A stretch of 10,047 bases of DNA, from the NCBI GenBank assembly GCA_946410005.1, contig CAMJYS010000018.1:1-10047 (forward strand), in the 5' to 3' direction. Positions within the stretch are counted from its first letter, which is position 1. Each line of letters starts with the position of its first letter. The position numbers and the translations under genes were made by a program. Shown piece after piece: positions 1-6,015 of this stretch. Source of the DNA: an uncultured Clostridia bacterium. Its GTDB lineage: Bacteria; Bacillota; Clostridia; Oscillospirales; Acutalibacteraceae. The notes below the pieces were generated by a model, which was given only the letters and a program-made list of their open reading frames with translations, was not told where the DNA came from and did not search any database.

Positions 1-44
1 ATTGATACGTGTGACTGGAGTTCAGACGTGTGCTCTTCCGATCT
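1..44. other. Untrimmed Illumina adapter (Read 2 / P7 side)
   Basis: Bases 11-44 match the TruSeq Read 2 adapter exactly, from GTGACTGGAG to the final CTCTTCCGATCT. Bases 1-10 are either 'AT' from the end of P7 plus an 8-base i7 index, or a damaged start of P5 (8 of 10 bases agree with AATGATACGG). This is not organismal DNA. Genuine sequence begins at about base 45, and the gene running off this edge is truncated by it. Confidence 0.97.
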
Positions 45-1009
45 TTTTTGCTTGTCAATAATTCGTTTGGTTCAACAGATGTATTAACTTTTATTGGGCG
101 ATTTAAACTGTCATAATCGGCTCTGCTAAGTGTAATCATAAATTGCCCGTTAATAGGAAATAACGATTTTCTTGTTTGGGCTTTTTCTACTAAATTTTTT
201 TGATCACAAAAAGTATTAAATTCTTTTTCATAATTGCGCTCAGTGTCATACCACAATTCTTCAAATTTTGATAGCCACTCTTCACTTGATTCGAATTCTT
301 TTTTTATCTTATCAGCTTCAACACTATCATATTTTTTATTGCTTTTTAATAATTCAGAAATTTTACAACTACTATTTATATATAGTTGTCTGCTATTATA
401 TAAATAATCATCATCAGGGTCTCCATCAGAGTATTGTTCAAATTTTTCTTGTTTAAATAACTTAAAAACATCGCTCCATCCGAATTGAGCAAATAGTACG
501 CTATCTTCTTGATTACCGGTATGCCCCAATTTATTATACATTAAAGGTTTTAAATATATTTCTTTTTCGCCTGACATATATTCAAAAATTGATTTCATAG
601 CTTCTATTTTATTTAAAGTTTGCTCATCTATATCGCTCACGTGTTGATTATAACTAAAATTAATTATCCACTCACGAAAAGCATCGATGCTGTATAGTTG
701 TTGAAGCATTGCATTCATATAACAAGAATTGCCGACGTTATATAAGCCGTTATTTATTCCCAATTCATCTAGTTCTTCTTTTGTTCTATATTTGGGCTGT
801 AATGATAATATAGCGCTGGTCAACACCATCAATGACCCGGCTGCTAAACCATAATACGCTATCTTGTCTTTTGTAGACATTTTTTTATTAGATAATGAAG
901 AAGTGTTATTTTTTATTTTGCTGTAATTATTACCAGTAGCAGTACAAGGTTGGTATATTAAAGATAATGATAAAATTACAGATAAAATTCTATTTATATG
1001 TTTTTTCAA
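45..1009 (-). CDS. Ubiquitin-specific protease-like protein (peptidase C19 fold), N-terminally anchored or secreted; 3'-partial
   Basis: The frame is open for 321 codons and runs into the adapter without a stop. The start is TTG at 1009: AAAGGAAAG lies 6 bases upstream, an in-frame TAG sits at 1030-1028, and the first ATG (codon 44, 880) has no ribosome site. Residues 1-23 (MKKHINR, then a hydrophobic run) look like a signal peptide, and residues 51-70 form a second hydrophobic segment. Residues 88-105, GLYNVGNSCYMNAMLQQL, are a near-perfect USP Cys box with nucleophile Cys96 and oxyanion-hole Asn91. QEDSVLF (167-173) matches the QQDSxEF box, with Leu in place of Glu. FPINGQFMITLSRADYD (284-300), then KV and P-ELL, match the USP strand before the His box. 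The His box itself is beyond the edge. No zinc-ribbon Cys pairs are seen. USPs cleave ubiquitin from proteins. Bacterial C19 proteins are known, e.g. in Amoebophilus. A role as a host-directed effector is inference. Confidence 0.85.
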
Positions 1010-1015
1010 ATATAT

Positions 1016-1024
1016 CTTTCCTTT
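1016..1024 (-). promoter_or_regulatory. Ribosome binding site deciding the TTG start of the USP-like gene
   Basis: On the minus strand AAAGGAAAG stands 6 bases before TTG at 1009. No other Shine-Dalgarno-like sequence precedes the later in-frame ATG at 880, which would also remove the signal-peptide-like N-terminus. TTG is therefore the better-supported start. Confidence 0.7.
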
Positions 1025-1046
1025 CTGCTATATAATTTATAAACAT

Positions 1047-1075
1047 ATTATACCACAAAATAAAACTAATTTCAA
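1047..1075 (-). promoter_or_regulatory. Sigma-A-type promoter of the USP-like gene
   Basis: On the minus strand TTGAAA (1070-1075) and a perfect TATAAT (1047-1052) are separated by exactly 17 bases. TGG directly precedes the -10 box, giving an extended -10. Transcription would begin near 1040, leaving about 30 bases of leader. The -35 box lies inside the terminator hairpin of the upstream operon. The gene therefore appears to be transcribed independently of the housekeeping operon. Confidence 0.75.
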
Positions 1076-1095
1076 GTGTTTTGAAATTAGTTTTA
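1061..1095 (-). terminator. Intrinsic terminator of the eight-gene operon
   Basis: A perfect 15-bp inverted repeat (1061-1075 with 1081-1095) encloses the 5-base loop 1076-1080. It lies 36 bases after the stop codon of the dehydratase gene. On the minus strand the stem ends in TTTTA and continues TTTTG, giving an imperfect U-rich tail. The stem is AT-rich, so it is weaker than a GC-rich terminator, and because the repeat is symmetrical it could also act on plus-strand transcripts. Confidence 0.65.
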
Positions 1096-1131
1096 ATATT
1101 TTGAATATATTTCTAAAAACAAACATATAAA

Positions 1132-3003
1132 TCAAATATTTTTAGTATGTTTGAATGTCGGAACCATTTTTAAAAGCATTTCTAAAATGTCAGACATACT
1201 ACCATTTGACGAAATATTTCTTAATTTTTCCAAATCATTTAAAAATTCTTCAGAATTAATATTAATCGGGTGACCAATATATATTTTTTTGTTTTCGGTT
1301 TTCTTCATTCCTTCTTCATCCATAAGAAGTTCTTCATAAATTTTTTCGCCAGGACGTAAACCGGTATATTCAATTTTTATATCTTCATGCGGTATAAATC
1401 CCGAAAGCCGTATTAAGTTCTCCGCTAAATCCTTTATTTTTACGGGTAAACCCATATCCAAAACAAATATCTCGCCTCCCTTAGCCAAACTACCCGCTGT
1501 TAAAACTAAGGAAACCGCTTCCGGTATGGTCATAAAATATCTTATTATTTCAGGATGCGTTACCGTAACAGGCCCCATTTTTTGAATTTGCTTTTCAAAA
1601 AGCGGTATAACAGAACCATTTGAACCTAACACATTACCAAACCTTACGGCAACGAATTCAGTTTTACTTGTTTTATCTTTATTTTGAACCATCATTTCGC
1701 AAATTCTTTTAGTTGCACCCATAACATTTGTCGGATTTACAGCTTTATCGGTAGAAATTTGAATGAATTTTTTTACATTGTACTTATCTGATAAATTCAC
1801 TAAATTTAACGTACCGAAAACATTATTCTTTACTGCTTCATCAACGTTTTTTTCCATTAGTGGAACATGTTTATGTGCCGCGGCATGAAAAACTACGTCT
1901 ATATTTTCTTTTATAAAAATGTCTTCAAGTTCTTTTAAATCGCATATCGTAACAATTTCAACGGATAAATTTAAAGAATCAGAATATTTCATTTTCAATT
2001 CTTGTTGAATATTATAGGCACTATTTTCATAAATATCTAAAATTATTAGCTTTTTAGGTGAAAGTTCCGAAATTTGCCGACAAAGCTCCGAACCTATCGA
2101 CCCGCCCCCGCCGGTCACCAATACAGTCTTATCAATCAAATAATCTCCGTATTGTTTTTTATCGAAAATTATCGGTTCCCTGCCAAGCAAGTCTTCGACT
2201 TTTATTTTTCTCATTGCAGAAAAAACAGAAGTTCCTGACGTCATGATTTCATAAATATTCGGAATTATTTTTACTTCTAAATTTGTTTTTGCACAAATAT
2301 CTAAAATTTCCCGTCTTTTCGAATTCGAAATAGATATAATGGAAAAAAGAATTACGTCTATATTTAATTTTTGGCAAATTTCAGGGATTCTGCTCGTAGT
2401 TCCTTCGACTTTTACTCCCATAATCTTTCTGCCGATTTTTTCGCTGTCATCGTCAACAATTGCAATGGGCTTGTATTCACCCGAAGGATGTTTAAAAACT
2501 TCTTTCAAAAACATTGCGGTAGAATCTCCGCCGCCGATAATTAACATTCTTTTTTGGGGTCTACCGGAATTTGAAGAAACATTGTCCAAAAGTCGATTGA
2601 CTCTGTAAAGCACTCTGAACATGAAAATGCTGAAAATAGAAGTCACCAAAAAAATAAAATACATTCTGGGACTCATTTTTATTTGTGTCAATACCGTGAC
2701 AATAAGAAAAACAGTATTTGCCGCAAACGTTGCCATTACAGCGTAAAAAAAATCTATCGCCTCAGCGTATCGCCATATTTTGTCGTACAACTTAAACAGT
2801 AAAAATACAACTAAAAAACAAACGTTCATCACCGAAAGATAAACTAAAAACATTTTATCGAAATTTACAAAAAACAAGCTGTTTTTATTTATCGAATACG
2901 AAAAATAAAACGATATATTCCATATCAAAAAGTCACAAAACAATAATGCGTATTTCCTGTATTTTTTCACGAATCTCCATATAGCATTTTTTATACGTTC
3001 CAT
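1132..3003 (-). CDS. Membrane-bound nucleoside-diphosphate-sugar 4,6-dehydratase (PglF/WbpM/CapD class)
   Basis: This 623-residue protein has the usual length and layout of the large membrane dehydratases. Four N-terminal membrane segments (about 19-37, 50-71, 83-106, 111-131) are followed by a first Rossmann-like domain (MLIIGGGD, 153-160) and a C-terminal extended-SDR catalytic domain. The latter has the NAD(P)-binding GGGGSIG (298-304), AAAHKHVPLME (374-384), STDKAVNP (417-424) and LRPGEKIYEELL (549-560). Met428 replaces the usual Tyr of YxxxK (M428...K432), the S-M-K arrangement known from WbpM-type enzymes. The family converts UDP-GlcNAc to the 4-keto-6-deoxy sugar that feeds surface polysaccharide or glycan synthesis. 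The exact sugar substrate here is not known. ATG at 3003 is preceded by AAGGA. It is the last gene of the operon, 23 bp after upp. Confidence 0.93.
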   Translation of the reverse strand: MERIKNAIWRFVKKYRKYALLFCDFLIWNISFYFSYSINKNSLFFVNFDKMFLVYLSVMNVCFLVVFLLFKLYDKIWRYAEAIDFFYAVMATFAANTVFLIVTVLTQIKMSPRMYFIFLVTSIFSIFMFRVLYRVNRLLDNVSSNSGRPQKRMLIIGGGDSTAMFLKEVFKHPSGEYKPIAIVDDDSEKIGRKIMGVKVEGTTSRIPEICQKLNIDVILFSIISISNSKRREILDICAKTNLEVKIIPNIYEIMTSGTSVFSAMRKIKVEDLLGREPIIFDKKQYGDYLIDKTVLVTGGGGSIGSELCRQISELSPKKLIILDIYENSAYNIQQELKMKYSDSLNLSVEIVTICDLKELEDIFIKENIDVVFHAAAHKHVPLMEKNVDEAVKNNVFGTLNLVNLSDKYNVKKFIQISTDKAVNPTNVMGATKRICEMMVQNKDKTSKTEFVAVRFGNVLGSNGSVIPLFEKQIQKMGPVTVTHPEIIRYFMTIPEAVSLVLTAGSLAKGGEIFVLDMGLPVKIKDLAENLIRLSGFIPHEDIKIEYTGLRPGEKIYEELLMDEEGMKKTENKKIYIGHPININSEEFLNDLEKLRNISSNGSMSDILEMLLKMVPTFKHTKNI

Positions 3004-3026
3004 ATATTTTTCCTTTTTTAATTTTT

Positions 3027-3665
3027 TTATTTGGTACCGAATATTCTGTCGCCTGCATCACCGAGGCCGGGTACTATGTATCCGTCTTTATTTAAACATT
3101 TGTCTTTTGACGCACAATAAATTTTTACGTCCGGATGAGCTTTTGTTACGGCTTCAATTCCTTCCGGAGAAGCAATAATGCACATAAATTTGATTGAGGC
3201 AGGGTTATGTTTTTTTATTCCGGAAATAGCGTCGATAGCTGAGCCTCCCGTTGCTAACATCGGGTCTAAAACGATAACATCGCCGCCATTTATATCGCTT
3301 GGCAATTTGCAATAATATTCAATCGGCTTAAGAGTTTCGGGGTCACGATAAAGTCCAATATGCCCGATTCTTGCGGTAGGAAGTAAACTTGTAACGCCTT
3401 CTACCATACCAATCCCAGCTCTTAAAATCGGTACAATTGACAAATGCGGTTCTGCCAAAACTTTGAACACAGAAGTTGTTATAGGGGTTTCAACTTCAAT
3501 TTCTTTTAGCGGTAAATCCCGAAGCGCTTCGTAACACATTAATCTTGTAACTTCAATAATTAATTCTCTAAATTCTTTCGAGCTTGTGTTTTTATCTCTC
3601 AAAAGAGTTATTTTATGCTTGATTAAAGGGTGATTCATAACAAAAACATTTTTTGGTTCATTCAT
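3027..3665 (-). CDS. upp: Uracil phosphoribosyltransferase
   Basis: The 212-residue protein is full length for Upp, which makes UMP from uracil and PRPP in pyrimidine salvage in the cytoplasm. It shows [11 protein letters not shown] (80-90), the PRPP-binding loop [14 protein letters not shown] (130-143), and the C-terminal uracil-binding segment [17 protein letters not shown] (196-212). The ATG abuts the rpiB stop (TAAATG), so the two genes share no spacer and translation is probably coupled. The overall sequence resembles clostridial Upp. Together with rpiB it links ribose-5-phosphate (PRPP precursor) supply to nucleotide salvage, which is inference from adjacency. No pyrimidine-responsive attenuator is visible, as there is no leader. 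Confidence 0.97.
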   Translation of the reverse strand: MNEPKNVFVMNHPLIKHKITLLRDKNTSSKEFRELIIEVTRLMCYEALRDLPLKEIEVETPITTSVFKVLAEPHLSIVPILRAGIGMVEGVTSLLPTARIGHIGLYRDPETLKPIEYYCKLPSDINGGDVIVLDPMLATGGSAIDAISGIKKHNPASIKFMCIIASPEGIEAVTKAHPDVKIYCASKDKCLNKDGYIVPGLGDAGDRIFGTK

Positions 3666-4121
3666 TTAAAATTCCTCCTTAAAATTCACATTTTCAATAG
3701 CTTTTATTTTATTTACTCGATTTAAATGCCGTCCACTTTCAAAATCGGTATTTAAAAACGACTTTATAATTTCTTTTGCAGTTTCAAAATCAATAAACCT
3801 TGCGCCTAAACATAAAACATTTGCGTTATTGTGTTTTCTTGATAATTCAGCGCATTCAGACGAATAGCAAAGCGCAGCTCTGACATTTTTTGTTTTATTT
3901 GCAACGATTGAAACACCTATTCCGCTTCCGCAAACTAAAATTCCTTTCGAGTTTTCGTTTTGTGATACATATTTCGATACTTCTTTTGCAAAATCAGGAT
4001 AATCGCAAGAGTCGGTCGAGTTTGTTCCAAAATCAATATAGTTTATATCGTTGCCATTCATATATTCTTTGATTTTTTCTTTTAATTCGTATCCGGCGTG
4101 GTCTGAACCGATTGCAATCAT
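3666..4121 (-). CDS. rpiB: Ribose-5-phosphate isomerase B
   Basis: The 151-residue protein belongs to the RpiB/LacAB family, which interconverts ribose 5-phosphate and ribulose 5-phosphate in the pentose phosphate pathway. Visible hallmarks are GSDHAGYELK (5-14), DYPDFA (40-45), GILVCGSGIGVSIVANK (60-76) with the probable catalytic-base Cys64, SRKHNNANVLCLGAR (94-108) with His97 at the ring-opening position, and FESGRHLNRVNKI (127-139). Cys64 is typical of the bacterial Cys-type enzymes. The start ATG lies 2 bp after the tsaB stop, with only a weak AAAGG upstream, so translational coupling is likely. Allose-phosphate isomerase or LacA/B alternatives are less likely, because the neighbours include no sugar catabolism genes. 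Confidence 0.95.
   Translation of the reverse strand: MIAIGSDHAGYELKEKIKEYMNGNDINYIDFGTNSTDSCDYPDFAKEVSKYVSQNENSKGILVCGSGIGVSIVANKTKNVRAALCYSSECAELSRKHNNANVLCLGARFIDFETAKEIIKSFLNTDFESGRHLNRVNKIKAIENVNFKEEF
3674..3680 (-). promoter_or_regulatory. Ribosome binding site of upp, embedded in the rpiB coding end
   Basis: On the minus strand a perfect AAGGAGG lies 8 bases before the upp ATG at 3665. The same bases encode Lys-Glu near the C-terminus of RpiB (ending FKEEF), so the ribosome site of one gene constrains the protein end of the other. Confidence 0.85.
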
Positions 4122-4123
4122 TT

Positions 4124-4837
4124 TTAATCGCCAACCTTTAATTTGTTTTCTTTAAGTAATCTTTCCGCCTGAGAGAGCTTCAAATAATTTATCGGCAAAT
4201 TATAGCTGTCGGATAAATTATTTTGGTTTTTCATTTCTTGTGCTACAAAAGCGACGTTTGAAGCTTTTATAAATTTGTTTCTGTCTTTAATCGGAAAGAC
4301 TTTTAATTTGTCGCTTGATTTTAATATATCATAACATATTATAGCACTATCTCCGACAAATCGTAAATCGCCCTCTAAGTTTTTAAAATCGTTCGCTATT
4401 TCATCCAGCGTTACGGATTTATCGTCAGTAAGTCTTGTGATAACTTTATTTTCCGACTTAAAAACAGCGCTGTAAATTTCGTTTGTTCTTGAATTTATAG
4501 CGGAATATATAAAAGAGTTTTCGTCGATAAAATTATATGCAAGTGCATGCAGCGGCGAAATTCCTACGCATGGCTTGTTTGTTACCATTGCAAGCGCTTT
4601 AACAATAGAAACGCCTATCCTAAGCCCCGTAAAAGAACCGGGCCCATTGCAAACTGCGAATAAGTCAATGTCATTTATGTCGGTTTTAGAGTTAGACAGC
4701 ACAGACGCAACCATTGGAGCCAATGTTTCGCTGTGAGTTAATCCGCAATTTGTAAAGGATTCAGAGATAATTTTATCGTCTTCTACAATCGCCACAGAAG
4801 CAGTAGCGGAAGACGAATCAACGGCAAGTATTTTCAA
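4124..4837 (-). CDS. tsaB: tRNA threonylcarbamoyladenosine biosynthesis protein TsaB
   Basis: This 237-residue ASKHA-fold protein is the TsaD partner in the complex that makes t6A37 on ANN-decoding tRNAs. It carries the family signature NGPGSFTGLRIG (64-75), HSE (35-37), and a C-terminal YLKLSQAERLLKE. The TTG start at 4837 was chosen because AAGGAG (4847-4852) is 9 bases upstream and the protein then begins MKILAVDSSS, as TsaB proteins do. The in-frame ATG at 4846 directly touches the ribosome site, and TTG at 4855 overlaps it. The gene overlaps tsaE by 20 bp in another frame. TsaD and TsaC are not in the window. Confidence 0.95.
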   Translation of the reverse strand: MKILAVDSSSATASVAIVEDDKIISESFTNCGLTHSETLAPMVASVLSNSKTDINDIDLFAVCNGPGSFTGLRIGVSIVKALAMVTNKPCVGISPLHALAYNFIDENSFIYSAINSRTNEIYSAVFKSENKVITRLTDDKSVTLDEIANDFKNLEGDLRFVGDSAIICYDILKSSDKLKVFPIKDRNKFIKASNVAFVAQEMKNQNNLSDSYNLPINYLKLSQAERLLKENKLKVGD

Positions 4838-5261
4838 AATTTTCATCTCCTTCAATAGTTATAATTCTTTCATTTTCATAAGATGTTTTTTCTATTGATA
4901 TTTTAATAGCACTTTTGGGAATAAAATTTTCTATATTTTCGCTCCATTCAATTAGCATAACGCCGGAATCTATATAATCAAAAAAACCGGTAGATTCTAA
5001 ATCTTCCGGCGTGTTTACTCGATACATATCAAAATGATATATAGTAAATTTATCCGTTTGATATTCGTTAATAATCGAAAAGGTAGGACTGGAAACTTCA
5101 TTTTCTATATTAAAATATTTTGCAATTCCACGTATAAACGCAGTTTTTCCAACACCAAGGTCACCGAAAAAAGCAATAATTTCGTTACCTACTAAATTTT
5201 TAGCAATATTTTGAGCTATATTTTCAGTTTCAGATAATGAACAACTTTTTATTTTTAACAT
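4818..5261 (-). CDS. tsaE: tRNA threonylcarbamoyladenosine biosynthesis ATPase TsaE
   Basis: The 147-residue P-loop protein has the normal length for TsaE, the ATPase that resets the TsaBD complex during t6A synthesis. The Walker A motif GDLGVGKT is at 33-40, SSPTF at 57-61, HFDMYR with Asp78 at 76-81, and LIEWSE at 103-108, all characteristic of the family. The ATG at 5261 follows GAGGAA at short spacing. Its 3' end overlaps tsaB, the classic tsaE-tsaB arrangement in Bacillota, so the two products are probably made in step. It starts 19 bp after the ABC ATPase gene. Confidence 0.96.
   Translation of the reverse strand: MLKIKSCSLSETENIAQNIAKNLVGNEIIAFFGDLGVGKTAFIRGIAKYFNIENEVSSPTFSIINEYQTDKFTIYHFDMYRVNTPEDLESTGFFDYIDSGVMLIEWSENIENFIPKSAIKISIEKTSYENERIITIEGDENFENTCR
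4847..4852 (-). promoter_or_regulatory. Ribosome binding site that fixes the tsaB start
   Basis: AAGGAG on the minus strand lies inside the end of tsaE, 9 bases before TTG at 4837. The two upstream start candidates (ATG 4846, TTG 4855) are respectively adjacent to and overlapping this site, so neither could use it. Confidence 0.7.
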
Positions 5262-5280
5262 ATATTCCTCGATTTATTTT

Positions 5281-6015
5281 TTAAATTAGTTTGTTAAGAA
5301 ATTTGCTTACACGAACATTTTCGCAATTTTTGAATAATTTTTCCGGAGTTTCGTCTAAAATAATTTCTCCATTATCCATAAAAAGCACTCTTGAAGCTAT
5401 ATTTTTAACGAATGACATATCATGAGTTACAACAACCATAGTCATGCCGTGTCTAGCAATATCAGACATAACAGCTACGACTTCGTTCACCATTTCAGGG
5501 TCAAGCGCAGAGGTGGGTTCATCGAAAAGCATTAATTCAGGTTTCATAACGAGTGACCTTACAATAGCGATGCGCTGTTTTTGACCACCTGAAAGTTGTG
5601 ACGGATAATGATTCGCTTTGTCATCCAGTCCAACTTTTTTTAATAATTCATTAGCATAATATTCGGCTTTTTCTTTTGAGTAAATTTTTAGCGAAACAGG
5701 AGCCAGTGTTATATTTTGCATAATAGTTAAGTGCGGAAAAAGATTAAAGTGCTGAAAAACCATGCCGATATTTTTTCTTATTAGGTCTAAATTACAATTC
5801 TTCGCTGTAATATCTGTACCTTTAAAAAATATAGATCCGCTCGAAGGTTTTTCTAAACCGTTAAGGCACCTCAAAAAAGTACTTTTTCCAGAGCCTGACG
5901 GCCCAATTACAGCTACTTTTTCGCCTTTTTGTATATCTACGTTTATGCCGTCTAATATTCTTAAAAGTTTGTTTTCTTGATGAAATTCTTTATATAAATT
6001 TTTAACGCTTATCAT
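5281..6015 (-). CDS. Polar amino-acid ABC importer, ATP-binding subunit (GlnQ/ArtP type)
   Basis: This 244-residue ATPase is full length for the family that powers polar amino-acid uptake. In order: Walker A GPSGSGKST (38-46), Q-loop MVFQHFNLFP with Gln88, signature LSGGQKQR (141-148), Walker B LMLFDE (161-166), the D-loop SALD, and switch His198 in VVVTHDM. It overlaps the end of the fused binding-protein/permease gene by 14 bp, and it would form a homodimer under that permease. The ATG at 6015 has AAAGGA about 12 bases upstream, slightly far, which fits coupling to the upstream gene. The substrate (glutamine, arginine, cystine or another) cannot be read from the ATPase. Confidence 0.95.
   Translation of the reverse strand: MISVKNLYKEFHQENKLLRILDGINVDIQKGEKVAVIGPSGSGKSTFLRCLNGLEKPSSGSIFFKGTDITAKNCNLDLIRKNIGMVFQHFNLFPHLTIMQNITLAPVSLKIYSKEKAEYYANELLKKVGLDDKANHYPSQLSGGQKQRIAIVRSLVMKPELMLFDEPTSALDPEMVNEVVAVMSDIARHGMTMVVVTHDMSFVKNIASRVLFMDNGEIILDETPEKLFKNCENVRVSKFLNKLI

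Noticed and set aside
350..410. Zinc-ribbon Cys pairs expected in many USPs
   Set aside because: Only a single Cys (residue 215) occurs in this part of the USP-like protein, so no zinc ribbon can be claimed.
268..456. Plus-strand open frame of 62 codons
   Set aside because: It lies antisense within the USP-like gene, has no ribosome site or recognisable motif, and its residue content (many Tyr, Ile, Phe, His) is what AT-rich antisense sequence gives.
2058..2608. Two plus-strand open frames (2058-2246, 2339-2608)
   Set aside because: Both are antisense to the well-supported dehydratase gene, which carries clear family motifs across the same stretch.
3890..4072. Plus-strand open frame of 60 codons
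   Set aside because: Antisense to rpiB across its Cys64 motif region; no independent coding evidence.
5762..5980. Plus-strand open frame of 72 codons
   Set aside because: Antisense to the Walker A region of the ABC ATPase; no start signal.
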